A stretch of 64,000 nucleotides of DNA. Origin: Oscillibacter faecalis_A (GTDB lineage: Bacteria; Bacillota; Clostridia; Oscillospirales; Oscillospiraceae). The DNA lies in assembly GCF_029218125.1 (NCBI RefSeq), contig NZ_JARFXX010000011.1, positions 9,573-73,572 of the forward strand, written 5' to 3'. This document shows positions 41,802-51,504 of this stretch, one piece after another; the stretch's first letter is position 1; each line of letters opens with the position of its first letter. The notes beneath the pieces were generated by a model, which saw nothing but the letters and a program-made list of their open reading frames with translations, was not told the origin of the DNA and ran no database searches. The position numbers were made by a program, and so were the translations under genes.

Positions 41802-44800
41802 TGCCTCTGGATACTTCTATTAAAAAGGTCCTTGTTATTGGCTCCGGCCCCATTGTCATCGGGCAGGCCGCCGAGTTTGACTATGCCGGTGCGCAGGCCT
41901 GCCGCGTTTTAAAGGAGGCGGGGGTCAATGTGGTGTTGTGCAACTCCAACCCCGCCACCATCATGACCGATCAGGCCATGGCGGACGAAATTTATCTGGA
42001 GCCCCTGACCACGGAGACCATCAAGCGCATCATTAAAAAGGAACGGCCCGACAGCATTCTGGCGGGCCTCGGCGGACAGACCGGCCTGACGCTGGCCATG
42101 CAGCTTGACAAGGAGGGCTTTTTGGCCCAGCAGGGCGTTCGCCTGCTGGGGACGGACGCCAAGACCATTTCCCGGGCCGAGGACAGGGAGCTTTTCAAGG
42201 AGGCCATGGCGGAGATCGGCCAGCCGGTCATTGCCTCGGACATTGCCGAGACGGTGGAGGACGCGCTGGCAGTGGCCGCCCGCATTGGCTATCCTGTCAT
42301 TGTCCGTCCCGCCTTTACGCTGGGCGGCGCCGGCGGCGGTGCCGCCGCCAACGAGGCGGAGCTGAGGGTCATTGCACAGACGGGACTGGACGCTTCGCCC
42401 ATTACACAGATTCTGGTGGAAAAGGCCATCTTCGGCTGGAAGGAAATTGAGTTTGAGACCATGCGGGATGGCGTAGGCAACGTCATTGCCGTGTGCTCCA
42501 TGGAAAACTTTGACCCCGTGGGCGTCCATACCGGCGATTCCATTGTGGTTGCCCCCACCCAGACCTTGGCGGACAAGGAGTTCCAGATGCTCCGCAAGGC
42601 GTCGCTGGACATCATCACCCACCTTGGCATTGTGGGCGGCTGTAATGTGCAGCTTGCTCTGAACCCGGACAGCTTTGAGTACGCGGTCATTGAGGTCAAT
42701 CCCCGCGTCAGCCGTTCCTCCGCGCTGGCCTCCAAGGCCACCGGCTATCCCATTGCCAAGATCACCACAAAAATCGCGCTGGGCTACACGCTGGACGAAA
42801 TCAAAAATGACATCACCGGCAAGACCTGCGCCTGCTTTGAGCCGACGCTGGACTATATCGTGGTCAAAATGCCGAAGTGGCCCTTTGATAAGTTTGCCGA
42901 TGCCAGCCGCACGCTGGGAACGCAGATGAAGGCCACCGGCGAGGTCATGGCCATTGCCCCCAGCTTTGAAATGGCGCTGATGAAGGCGGTCCGGGGCGCA
43001 GAGGTGGGACTGGACAGCCTGAACCGCAAGCGGGACGCAGAAGACACCGCGCCTATCTGGGAGCGGCTGCGCCGGGTGGATGACCACCGGCTGTTCACGG
43101 TGTTCGAGGCGTTGAAGGCCGGCGTCTCCGTGGACGAGATCTTCGGCATCACCCGCATTGACCGCTGGTTCCTCTCCAAGCTGAAAAAAATGGCGGACTT
43201 TGAAAAGACACTGGCGGCCGACGGTCTGACGGAGGCACATTATGAGGCCGGAAAGCGCATGGGCTATCCCGACGAGACGCTGCTGCGCCTCTCCGGCGCA
43301 AAGGCTCTGCCTTGCCCGCACAGAGACGCCGTTTACAAGATGGTGGACACCTGCGGCGCGGAGTTTGACGCCGAAACGCCCTATTTCTATTCTACCTTTG
43401 ACAAGTTCTGCGAGTCCCGGACCTTCCCCCGCAGCGGCAAGCCGGTGATTATGGTGCTTGGCTCCGGCCCCATCCGTATCGGGCAGGGCATTGAGTTTGA
43501 CTATTCCTCCGTGCACTGCGTCTGGACGCTGAAGGAGCTGGGCTATGAGGTGGTCATCGTCAACAACAACCCGGAGACTGTTTCCACGGACTATGATACC
43601 GCCGACCGGCTGTACTTCGAGCCGCTGTGCCCCGAGGATGTCATGCACATCATCGAGGTGGAAAAGCCGGTGGGCGTTGTGGTGGCCTTCGGCGGCCAGA
43701 CGGCCATCAAGCTGACGAAATTCCTTGACAGCCACGGCATCCCCATCCTCGGCACCAGCGCGGAATCCATCGACATGGCGGAGGACCGGGAGCGGTTTGA
43801 CGCGCTGCTGGAGCGCTTTTCCATCAAGCGTCCGCAGGGCCGGGGCATCACCGGAATGCAGGAGGCGCTGGACGCCGCCCACGAGCTGGGCTATCCCGTT
43901 CTGCTGCGCCCCAGTTATGTCATCGGCGGGCAGAACATGGTCATTGCCCATAACGATGAGGATGTGCGGACCTATATGGAGGTCATTCTCTCCGGCAAGA
44001 TCGAAAACCCGGTGCTGGTGGACCAGTACCTCATGGGTAAGGAGCTGGAGGTAGACGTTATCTCCGACGGAAAGGATGTGCTGATTCCCGGCGTCATGCA
44101 GCACATTGAGCGCACCGGTGTCCATTCCGGCGACTCCATTGCCGTTTACCCGCCGTTTTCCATCGGCGATAAGATGCTCAAGACCATTGTGGACTGCTCG
44201 GAAAAGCTGGCCCTGTCTCTGGGAACCCATGGCCTCATCAATATTCAGTATCTGATCTACCAGAACGAGCTGTACGTCATCGAGGTCAATCCCCGGGCCA
44301 GCCGCACCGTGCCGTATATCTCCAAGGTAACAGGCGTGCCGATGGTGGACATCGCCACGCGGGTCATGGTGGGTCAGTCGTTGGCCTCTCTTGGCTACGG
44401 CACGGGGCTGTACCGGCAGCCACCCTATGTGGCGGTGAAGGTGCCGGTATTCTCCTTTGAAAAGCTGACGGACGCCAATGCCGCCCTCTCCCCGGAGATG
44501 AAATCCACCGGCGAGGTGCTGGGCCTTGGCAAAAATATGCAGGAGGCGCTGTTCAAGGGCCTTGTCTCTGCCGGCTACAAGGTGGAAAAGGAGGCTCGGG
44601 GTGGCGTGCTGATCTCCGTGAACCACCGGGACCAGCCGGAGGTGGTGGACATCGCCCGAAAGCTCAGCGAAATGGGCTTCAAGCTCTATGCCACTGAGGG
44701 CACCGCCATTGAGATTGCCCGGCTGGGCACGGATGTGGAGATCGTGGGAAAGCTGGGCCGGGATAACCGGGTGTTCCAGCTTTTGGAAAACGGCCGTATC

Positions 44801-45838
44801 GACTATGTGATTCTCACCGGCTCCACCGAGCCTACCTATATCCGGGATTTCATCCACCTGAATCATCGCTGCGTTCAGTTGGGGATTCCCTGCCTGACCT
44901 CGCTGGATACCGCCAACGCGCTGACGGATATTCTGGCCAGCCGCTACAACCAGCGCAACACGGAGCTGATCGACATCTGCCATCTCCGCGCCCAGCGCCA
45001 GAGCTTCCGTTTTGCCAAGTTGCAGACCTGCGGCAATGACTATATCGTGCTGGAGAACTTCCACGGGGAGATCACCTGCCCGGAGTCGCTGTGCGTGACG
45101 TTCTGCGACCGGCACTACGGCATCGGCGCCGACGGAATTGTGCTTATCGAAGGCTCCAATCAGGCGGACGCCCGTATCCGGCTGTTCAAGGCGGATGGAA
45201 GCGAGGACCCAATGTCCGGCAACGCGCTGCGGTGCGTCGGCAAATATCTGTACGATAACGGCATTGCGGTCCGGGAGGACCTGCGGCTGGAAACGGATAC
45301 CGGCATTCGGGCCGTGCATCTCTATACCACCAACGGCAAGGTCACCTCTGCCAGCGGCGATATGGGCCGCGCCCTTTTGAATACGGCGGCGCTGCGGTTT
45401 GAGATTCCCGAAAAATCCGTGGTAGACTACCCGGTGTCCATCGGCGGACAGTCCTTCAATGTCACCTGTGTGGACCTTGGCAGCCCGCACTGCGTAGTGT
45501 TCTGCCCCCGGGTGGATGATGTGGATGTGGCGCTGCTGGGCCCCCGCTTTGAGCGGGCGCCCTATTTCCGGGAGCGGGTCAACACGGAGTTCATTCGCGT
45601 GGTCAATCCCAGCACCATCAAGATGCGGGTCTGGGAGCGGGGCAGCGGAGAGACCATGGCCTGCGGTTCCGGCGCCTGCGCCGCGGTGGTGGCCGCCGTG
45701 GCCAACGGCCTATGTGAAAAGGGGAAGGATGTGACTGTTCGGGTCAAGGGCGGCGATCTGGTGGTGAACTACACCGATGAGCGCATCACCCTGACCGGCG
45801 ATGCCAAGCTGGTCTACACCGGTGAGGCGGTCTATTGA
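41801..45838 (+). CDS. carB: Carbamoyl-phosphate synthase large subunit fused to a DapF-like epimerase domain
   Basis: The 1345-residue protein is two enzymes in one frame. Residues 1 to about 1066 are a complete CarB: two ATP-grasp halves (each starting VLVIGSGPIVIGQ- or MVLGSGPIRIGQ-like), then the MGS-like allosteric domain ending ANALTDILASRYNQRNT. From about 1069 a diaminopimelate epimerase fold follows, with FAKLQTCGNDYIVL, FKADGSEDPMSGNALRC, GSPHCVVF and ETMACGSGACAAV. DapF normally uses two catalytic cysteines. The second is kept (Cys1288), but the first position is Ser1139 (MSGN instead of MCGN). The junction shows no stop or frameshift. Standard DapF activity is doubtful; a changed substrate or a structural role is possible. 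Confidence 0.93.
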   Translation: MPLDTSIKKVLVIGSGPIVIGQAAEFDYAGAQACRVLKEAGVNVVLCNSNPATIMTDQAMADEIYLEPLTTETIKRIIKKERPDSILAGLGGQTGLTLAMQLDKEGFLAQQGVRLLGTDAKTISRAEDRELFKEAMAEIGQPVIASDIAETVEDALAVAARIGYPVIVRPAFTLGGAGGGAAANEAELRVIAQTGLDASPITQILVEKAIFGWKEIEFETMRDGVGNVIAVCSMENFDPVGVHTGDSIVVAPTQTLADKEFQMLRKASLDIITHLGIVGGCNVQLALNPDSFEYAVIEVNPRVSRSSALASKATGYPIAKITTKIALGYTLDEIKNDITGKTCACFEPTLDYIVVKMPKWPFDKFADASRTLGTQMKATGEVMAIAPSFEMALMKAVRGAEVGLDSLNRKRDAEDTAPIWERLRRVDDHRLFTVFEALKAGVSVDEIFGITRIDRWFLSKLKKMADFEKTLAADGLTEAHYEAGKRMGYPDETLLRLSGAKALPCPHRDAVYKMVDTCGAEFDAETPYFYSTFDKFCESRTFPRSGKPVIMVLGSGPIRIGQGIEFDYSSVHCVWTLKELGYEVVIVNNNPETVSTDYDTADRLYFEPLCPEDVMHIIEVEKPVGVVVAFGGQTAIKLTKFLDSHGIPILGTSAESIDMAEDRERFDALLERFSIKRPQGRGITGMQEALDAAHELGYPVLLRPSYVIGGQNMVIAHNDEDVRTYMEVILSGKIENPVLVDQYLMGKELEVDVISDGKDVLIPGVMQHIERTGVHSGDSIAVYPPFSIGDKMLKTIVDCSEKLALSLGTHGLINIQYLIYQNELYVIEVNPRASRTVPYISKVTGVPMVDIATRVMVGQSLASLGYGTGLYRQPPYVAVKVPVFSFEKLTDANAALSPEMKSTGEVLGLGKNMQEALFKGLVSAGYKVEKEARGGVLISVNHRDQPEVVDIARKLSEMGFKLYATEGTAIEIARLGTDVEIVGKLGRDNRVFQLLENGRIDYVILTGSTEPTYIRDFIHLNHRCVQLGIPCLTSLDTANALTDILASRYNQRNTELIDICHLRAQRQSFRFAKLQTCGNDYIVLENFHGEITCPESLCVTFCDRHYGIGADGIVLIEGSNQADARIRLFKADGSEDPMSGNALRCVGKYLYDNGIAVREDLRLETDTGIRAVHLYTTNGKVTSASGDMGRALLNTAALRFEIPEKSVVDYPVSIGGQSFNVTCVDLGSPHCVVFCPRVDDVDVALLGPRFERAPYFRERVNTEFIRVVNPSTIKMRVWERGSGETMACGSGACAAVVAAVANGLCEKGKDVTVRVKGGDLVVNYTDERITLTGDAKLVYTGEAVY

Positions 45839-45852
45839 TAAAATGATGAAAG

Positions 45853-45886
45853 CAAGGCCCCCGGCTCGAAAGAGCCGGGGGCCTTG
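45853..45886 (+). terminator. Terminator of the pyr operon
   Basis: A perfect 15-bp stem CAAGGCCCCCGGCTC with a GAAA tetraloop lies 14 bases after the stop. The T-tract is short (TACGTTTT). Confidence 0.85.
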
Positions 45887-45997
45887 TACGTTTTGAAAGT
45901 AAATTTCAATGAATCCGTATGGGACAGGGCGGCAGGGGAGCGCCGCTGCCGAAAATATACTGGATTTCAACAAAATTATTTGACAAGCGATTTTGCA

Positions 45998-46822
45998 TTA
46001 CAGCTTTTGAAAGACGTGGATGTGGAAGGACGCCTGACAGTTCAGTGTCTCCAACTGCTCCATCCGCTCCACGCCCGCCCTGGGGGTTTTCCAGCAGTAG
46101 GGCGTCATTTGGAACAGGGCGCGGATATCCGCCGGGGAGGTTAGGTGCAGCGTGAAGTCCACTGGAATAATCGCCTCATAGGAAAAGCCCTCATAGGGCG
46201 TTTCTTTTTCCTCGTTGGGATACGGACGGTCATAAAGCACCTGTTTCAGTTCCCACAGGTGTTTGGCACCCGGCACTACATAGAGGAAATGCCCACCGGG
46301 CTTTAAGACCCGGCGGAATTCGTCAATGGCCAGCGGGGAAAAGCAGTCCAGCAGAAGGTCCGCCGCCTCATCGGCAAAGGGAAGATGGAAACAGGAGGCC
46401 ACGGCCAGCTCCACGTATTTTTCCCGCTTGGCCGCCAGACGCAAAATGGAGCGGGAGATATCGATACCCGCCATTTTGGGTAGTTTCCCGGCCACAGCCA
46501 GCGCCTGCCGGATGCCGGAGGTGTAGTAGCCCTCGCCGCAGCCGGCGTCCAAAATCACCGGTCCTTCGTCAGGAAGGGTGTTGATCCAATTACAAATCGT
46601 ATTGAGCAGTGGACTGTAATACCCTTTGGATAGGAAATCCCGTCGGGCAGCCGCCATGGCCTTATCGTCGCCGGGATCGGCGGAGTGCTTGCGGTTCGGC
46701 GGCAGCAGGTAGGTGTAGCCCTCCTTGGCGATATCATAGCTGTGGCCGCCGGGGCAACGGTACACCCGCTCCTCCCGCTCCAGCGGCGCCCCGCAGACGG
46801 GGCAGCAGAAAAGAGAGGTCAT
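45998..46822 (-). CDS. rlmA: 23S rRNA m1G745 methyltransferase (RlmA-type)
   Basis: The 274-residue protein opens with a zinc module (CPVCGAPL and YRCPGGHSYD) followed by AKEGYTYLL and LLPPNRKHSADPGD, as in RlmA. The SAM motif ILDAGCGEGYYT comes next, and CFSPLAIDEFRRVLKPGG lies at the active site. It methylates N1 of a guanine in helix 35 of 23S rRNA; G745 versus G748 (RlmA-II/TlrB) cannot be told apart. It overlaps the MATE gene by 4 bases. Confidence 0.88.
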   Translation of the reverse strand: MTSLFCCPVCGAPLEREERVYRCPGGHSYDIAKEGYTYLLPPNRKHSADPGDDKAMAAARRDFLSKGYYSPLLNTICNWINTLPDEGPVILDAGCGEGYYTSGIRQALAVAGKLPKMAGIDISRSILRLAAKREKYVELAVASCFHLPFADEAADLLLDCFSPLAIDEFRRVLKPGGHFLYVVPGAKHLWELKQVLYDRPYPNEEKETPYEGFSYEAIIPVDFTLHLTSPADIRALFQMTPYCWKTPRAGVERMEQLETLNCQASFHIHVFQKL

Positions 46823-48204
46823 GGTTCCAGCTCCTTTGTTACATCATGAATCCACTTGCCGCTGTGGATGCGGTGCAGACCGAAGGGCACCTTCAGCGCC
46901 GACTCCATGGCCATGACAAAGCAGAACAGGGCAATGGGCGCGTGGAGAATCAGTCCCAGCAGCACCAGCAGGGGCAGCGTAAAGAGCCACAGGGGCAGCA
47001 GGTCAATGAGCATGGCCGCCCGCACATCGCCGCCGCCCCGGAGTACGCCGACAATGCCGGTAGTGGCAAAGGCGTGGAGCGGCGCGGATAGGGAGTAGCA
47101 GATCATCATGGTCACGCACAAAGAGGCCGACACGGCGGACATGGAGAACAGGGGCAGCACATGGGGCTGGAGCACCAGCCAGAATAAGAGCTGCTCCACA
47201 ACGGCCACGCCAAGGCCGGTGCAGAACGCCACGAAGATCAGCGCACGGCCGATGTCATAGGCGTTTTTGCCGCCCATGCCCACCTCCTTGCCGACGATCA
47301 CGGCAGCGGCCGCCGCCACACCGAAAATGGCTACCGTCACCATCTTGTCGATGTTGCCGGCCACGGTGTAGGCGGAAATAAGGTCTGTGCTGCCCGCCAT
47401 GTGGCCCATGATAACGGTGTATAGAGAGGTACCGGTGCCCCACAGAGTCTCATTGAGCAGCACCGGCGTGGAAAACTTCACGAAGCTGCGGAAAATGGCC
47501 TTTCCGGGACGGAGAATGCAGGCGGGCATCAGCGGCATCCGCTTGCAGTGAAGGGCGTAGGTGACCGAAATGATAAATTCCACCACCCGGGAGAAAAACG
47601 TTGCCACGGCGGCGCCGGTGATTCCCAGCGCGGGAAGGCCCAGCTTGCCGAAAATGAGCACGTAGTTGCCTACCGTGTTGCATACGGTGGAAATGGCGAA
47701 CACCGTCATGCCAAAGCGGGGATTTTCAATGCTGCGCTGCATTCCGATATAGATGGAGGACAGAGAGTTGAGAATATAGGAAAAGCCCACGATGCGGATA
47801 TAGGGCGTACCCAGCTCCACAAGGCGGAGATTGTCCGTGATGAGCAGGAGCACCTGCCGGGGGAAGAAGCCCATGATCAGGGCGCAGAGTGTGGAGATGC
47901 CGCCGGCCACAAAAAAGCCGATTCCCATGACCCGGTTGATGGCCTCCCGGTCGCCCCGTCCCCAGAACTGGCTGATGAGAACACTGGAGCCGCTTTGCAG
48001 ACCGAAGACAATGAGCTGGATGATATAGATGGGTACGTTGGACACGGTGACAGCGGACATCTGCTCCTGTCCCACAAGGCCCACCATAAAGGTGTCCATG
48101 AAGCCAAGGGAGGTGGTGATAAGATTTTGCAGCACTACCGGCATTGCCAGCGCGAAGACCCGCTTGTAAAAGCCCGGCTCCCGGTGAAGATAGTTGAAAT
48201 TCAT
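46819..48204 (-). CDS. MATE family efflux transporter
   Basis: The 461-residue protein has about twelve membrane helices in two homologous halves. The first contains PVVLQNLITTSLGFMDTFMVGLVGQE, the second LLNETLWGTGTSLYTVIMGHMAG. Such exporters use a Na+ or H+ gradient to expel cationic drugs or metabolites. It is translated just before rlmA (4-base overlap). The substrate is unknown. Confidence 0.92.
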   Translation of the reverse strand: MNFNYLHREPGFYKRVFALAMPVVLQNLITTSLGFMDTFMVGLVGQEQMSAVTVSNVPIYIIQLIVFGLQSGSSVLISQFWGRGDREAINRVMGIGFFVAGGISTLCALIMGFFPRQVLLLITDNLRLVELGTPYIRIVGFSYILNSLSSIYIGMQRSIENPRFGMTVFAISTVCNTVGNYVLIFGKLGLPALGITGAAVATFFSRVVEFIISVTYALHCKRMPLMPACILRPGKAIFRSFVKFSTPVLLNETLWGTGTSLYTVIMGHMAGSTDLISAYTVAGNIDKMVTVAIFGVAAAAAVIVGKEVGMGGKNAYDIGRALIFVAFCTGLGVAVVEQLLFWLVLQPHVLPLFSMSAVSASLCVTMMICYSLSAPLHAFATTGIVGVLRGGGDVRAAMLIDLLPLWLFTLPLLVLLGLILHAPIALFCFVMAMESALKVPFGLHRIHSGKWIHDVTKELEP

Positions 48205-48230
48205 AGCTTGTGTTGTTTCCTCAGAAAAGA

Positions 48231-49364
48231 TTACAGCATCGGCATCCGGGTATCGTGATGGCGGTGCAGCGCCTCAACGCAGGCGTCGATTTCCTCAAAG
48301 GTGGTCTCCGGGCCGAAGCTCAGCCGGATGACGCCGGCGGCCACCCGCTTTGGCAGCTTCAGCGCCGCTACCACCTGACTGGCCTTGCCCTGATGGCAGG
48401 CGGAGCCGGCGGAAATGCAGATTCCCTGACTGCCAAGGTCCGTGACGATATTCTGGCTGGGCCAGCCCTCCAGCGCTACGGACAGCACGTGGGGTGCCTT
48501 ACCGTCCCCAATGAGGCGAAGGTCCGGGATGGCAGTGAGCTGTTCAATGGCATAGGCTTTGATGTCCGCCATGTGCCGGAGCTTGTCCGCAAGACTGTCC
48601 TGCCGCAGTTCTACGGCCTTGGCAAAGCCCGCGATTTGCGCGGTGGGCTCTGTGCCGGAGCGCAGACCCATCTCCTGTCCGCCGCCGGGAAGCAGCGGCC
48701 GGGGCTCCCGCACCCGGGGACCGATGTACAGTGCGCCGATGCCCTTGGGGCCGCCGACCTTGTGGCCGGAGATGGTGATAAAGTCCGCCCCCAGCGTTTT
48801 CGCGGAGAAGGGGACCTTCAAAAAGCCCTGCACCGCGTCGGTGTGGAGCAGCGTTTTTTCATTGACCGCCTTCAGCCCCCGGGCGATCTCCGCAATGGGA
48901 TAGATATTGCCAAGCTCGTTGTTTACCATCATAACGGACACCAGCGCCGTGTCCGGCCGCACTGCCGAGAGCACGGCCTCTGCGGAAATGTCGCCGTTTG
49001 CGTCCGGCAGAAGGCGGGTGACCTCCCAGCCCTCCTGCTCTAACTGGCGGCAGCAGTTCAGCACGGCATGGTGCTCTACGGCGGTGGTGACGATGTGGCG
49101 GCCCACCCGGCGGTTGTGCCAGCAGGCGGCGCGGAGGGCCCAGTTGTCCCCCTCCGTTCCGCAGGAGGTGAAAAAGAGCCGCCCCGGCTCACAGCCCACC
49201 GCCTGTGCCACCGTGGCCCGCCACGCCTCCACGCGGCGCTTCATTTCAAGGCCCATGGGGTATTGGGCGCTGGGATTGCCGAATTGCTCGGTGAGAACAG
49301 CATACATAACGTCCGCCACGGCCCGGGGAACCGGCGTAGTGGCGGCGTGATCCAGATAGACCAT
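48231..49364 (-). CDS. Cysteine desulfurase (NifS/IscS-like)
   Basis: The start at 49364 (MVYLDHAATTPVPRAV) follows AGGAGG. The 377-residue PLP enzyme has VEHHAVLNCC, DAVQGFLKVPFS and the PLP lysine in ITISGHKVGGPKG. The active-site cysteine is in SAGSACHQGKAS, which looks like the group II-type GSACxxG motif or the shorter NifS loop. It provides sulfur for Fe-S clusters or tRNA thiolation. It is divergent from mtaB, itself an Fe-S methylthiotransferase. Confidence 0.9.
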   Translation of the reverse strand: MVYLDHAATTPVPRAVADVMYAVLTEQFGNPSAQYPMGLEMKRRVEAWRATVAQAVGCEPGRLFFTSCGTEGDNWALRAACWHNRRVGRHIVTTAVEHHAVLNCCRQLEQEGWEVTRLLPDANGDISAEAVLSAVRPDTALVSVMMVNNELGNIYPIAEIARGLKAVNEKTLLHTDAVQGFLKVPFSAKTLGADFITISGHKVGGPKGIGALYIGPRVREPRPLLPGGGQEMGLRSGTEPTAQIAGFAKAVELRQDSLADKLRHMADIKAYAIEQLTAIPDLRLIGDGKAPHVLSVALEGWPSQNIVTDLGSQGICISAGSACHQGKASQVVAALKLPKRVAAGVIRLSFGPETTFEEIDACVEALHRHHDTRMPML

Positions 49365-49498
49365 AAAAACCTCCTCTTGCCCAAACGGGAAAAGCAACGT
49401 ATAATAAAAGAGAAATGATATAGAGTCATAGACTTTGACAATACAACAGCGTAATTACTTATTATAAAAGAAACGTTTTCAAAACGCAAGGAGAAACT

Positions 49499-50788
49499 AT
49501 GAAAGTTGCCATTTACACCCTTGGCTGCAAGGTGAACCAATATGAGACGCAGGCCATGGAGCAGACCCTCCGGGCCCGGGGACATAAGGTGGTGGATTTT
49601 TCCAGTGACGCGGACGCATACGTGGTGAATACCTGTTCCGTCACCGCTGTCAGCGACCAGAAATCCCGTCAGGTGATTCACCGCGCCAAGCGGCAGCACC
49701 CGGCGGCGGTGGTGGCGGTCTGCGGCTGCTATCCCCAGACCCATGCGGAGGCCGTGCGGGAGCTGGAGGTGGACCTCATTGCCGGCACCGGGGACCGGGA
49801 GGGCTTTGTCACGCTGCTGGAGGAGGCCGCCGCCGGAAAGAAACGGCTGGAGGCCATTGACAAATCCTTTGAGCGCCGGACGTTTGAGGTCCTGCCCGCC
49901 GGGGGTATGGAGGGCCGCACCCGGGCCATGCTGAAGATCGAGGATGGCTGTGTGAATTTCTGCTCGTACTGCATTATCCCCTACGCCCGGGGGCCGGTGC
50001 GCTCCCTGCCCCTGGAGCGGGCGGTGGAGCAGACGCGGCAGTTGGCAGCGGAGGGCTATCGGGAGATCGTGCTCACCGGCATTGAGATTTCCTCATGGGG
50101 ACACGATTTGAAAAACGGCCTGACCCTCATTGATCTGTTGGAGGCACTGTCCGCCGCTGCTCCCGGCGTCCGGCTGCGGCTGGGGAGTCTGGAGCCCCGG
50201 ACGGTGACGGAGGACTTCTGCCGCCGCGCCGCCGCGCTGCCGGAGCTGTGTCCGCAGTTCCACCTGTCCATGCAGAGCGGGTGCGACACTACCCTCAAGC
50301 GCATGAACCGCAAATACGATACCGCCCGGTATCTGGAATCCGTAACACTGCTGAACCACTGGTTTGACCGCCCTGCCGTTACCACGGATATGATCGTAGG
50401 CTTCCCGGAGGAAACGGAGGAGGAGTTCGCGGCCTCCTTGGACTTCATCCGCCGATGCGGCTTTGCGCAGATGCATATTTTCCCCTATTCCGTCCGTCCC
50501 GGCACCCCGGCGGCGGGCATGACGCAGATCACCAAGGCCGTGAAGGAGGAGCGAGCCCACCGGGCCGCCGCAGTGGCGGAGGAGATGCACCGGGCATACC
50601 TGAACGGCTGCGTAGGGCAGACATACCCTGTGCTGTTTGAGCAGCCGAAAAACGGAAAATTTGCCGGCCACGCGCCCAACTACATGGAGGTGCTGGCCGA
50701 GGGAACAGAACTGCACAACGAGGTGCGGAACGTTGTCATCACCGCCGTAGAAGGAGAGTCCCTGCTGGGGCGCATTCAGGAGGATTGA
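49499..50788 (+). CDS. mtaB: tRNA t6A37 methylthiotransferase MtaB
   Basis: The 429-residue radical SAM enzyme converts t6A to ms2t6A at tRNA position 37. The N-terminal MTTase domain has TLGCKVNQYETQAM, VVNTCSVTAVSDQKSRQ and CGCYPQ, its auxiliary cluster cysteines. The radical SAM motif CVNFCSYC is at 151-158 (Cys151, Cys155, Cys158). The C-terminal TRAM domain is present. The N-terminal KVAIYTLGCKVNQYE assigns it to the MtaB (YqeV) group rather than MiaB or RimO. Confidence 0.95.
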   Translation: MKVAIYTLGCKVNQYETQAMEQTLRARGHKVVDFSSDADAYVVNTCSVTAVSDQKSRQVIHRAKRQHPAAVVAVCGCYPQTHAEAVRELEVDLIAGTGDREGFVTLLEEAAAGKKRLEAIDKSFERRTFEVLPAGGMEGRTRAMLKIEDGCVNFCSYCIIPYARGPVRSLPLERAVEQTRQLAAEGYREIVLTGIEISSWGHDLKNGLTLIDLLEALSAAAPGVRLRLGSLEPRTVTEDFCRRAAALPELCPQFHLSMQSGCDTTLKRMNRKYDTARYLESVTLLNHWFDRPAVTTDMIVGFPEETEEEFAASLDFIRRCGFAQMHIFPYSVRPGTPAAGMTQITKAVKEERAHRAAAVAEEMHRAYLNGCVGQTYPVLFEQPKNGKFAGHAPNYMEVLAEGTELHNEVRNVVITAVEGESLLGRIQED

Positions 50789-50789
50789 G

Positions 50790-51362
50790 ATGAACAGTCA
50801 TTTTTTTGCCTATATTTCCCGGATGCGGTTCATTCAGCGCTGGGCGCTGATGCGGAACACTGCGCCGGAGAACGTGCAGGAGCACAGTCATCAGGTGGCG
50901 GTGCTGGCCCATGCGCTGGCGGTCGTCCGCAATGAGCGCTTCGGCGGCCAGGTGGATGCCGGCGCCGTAGCGGTGGCGGCGCTGTATCATGATGCCAGCG
51001 AAATCCTCACCGGCGATATGCCGACTCCCATCAAGTACGATAATCCCGCCATCCACAAGGCGTATAAGGAGGTGGAGAAGGTGGCGGAGGATAAGCTGCT
51101 CCGCCTTTTGCCGCCGGATATGCAGCCGGTATATAAGCAGGTTTTGCGCCCGGACGCCGAAACGGAGGCGCTGGTAAAGGCGGCGGACAAGCTCTCCGCC
51201 TATATCAAGTGCGTAGAGGAGCTGAAGGCTGGGAACAACGAGTTCCGGGACGCAGCCATGCAGACCCGCGCCGCGCTGGAGGGCTACGGACTGCCGGAGG
51301 TGGCGTATTTCATGGAAACGTTCCTCCATAGCTTTTCCCTGACGCTGGACCAACTGAAGTAG
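50790..51362 (+). CDS. yfbR: 5'-deoxynucleotidase YfbR-like HD-domain protein
   Basis: The 190-residue protein matches YfbR, which dephosphorylates deoxyribonucleoside 5'-monophosphates. The start segment ISRMRFIQRWALMRNT is followed by the metal-site EHSHQVAVLAHAL, ALYHDASEILTGDMPTPIKY (HD motif) and KAADKLSAYIKC (late Asp). It begins two bases after mtaB, so it is co-transcribed. Cytosolic. Confidence 0.92.
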   Translation: MNSHFFAYISRMRFIQRWALMRNTAPENVQEHSHQVAVLAHALAVVRNERFGGQVDAGAVAVAALYHDASEILTGDMPTPIKYDNPAIHKAYKEVEKVAEDKLLRLLPPDMQPVYKQVLRPDAETEALVKAADKLSAYIKCVEELKAGNNEFRDAAMQTRAALEGYGLPEVAYFMETFLHSFSLTLDQLK

Positions 51363-51410
51363 CTGTGGAGGCTGCGGCGAAGAGCCGCCGTGCGGAAATA
51401 CAGAAAAAAC

Positions 51411-51440
51411 AAAAGGGCATGACAAGCGTCATGCCCTTTT
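51411..51440 (+). terminator. Terminator of mtaB-yfbR
   Basis: A perfect 13-bp stem AAAAGGGCATGAC/GTCATGCCCTTTT with a 4-base loop; the T-rich right arm ends the signal. Confidence 0.88.
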
Positions 51441-51504
51441 GCTAAACATAGAAACCATTTTCCGAATTTACGCTGTTTTGCCCGACACTCAATGCCGCGA
51501 TCCG

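Noticed and set aside
41909..45490. A 1193-residue minus-strand ORF opposite carB-dapF, and similar long antisense ORFs at 37950-39629 and 39172-40704
   Set aside because: They are mirror images of highly conserved plus-strand enzymes in a GC-rich genome; composition is His/Gly/Arg-rich with no motif and no ribosome-binding site.
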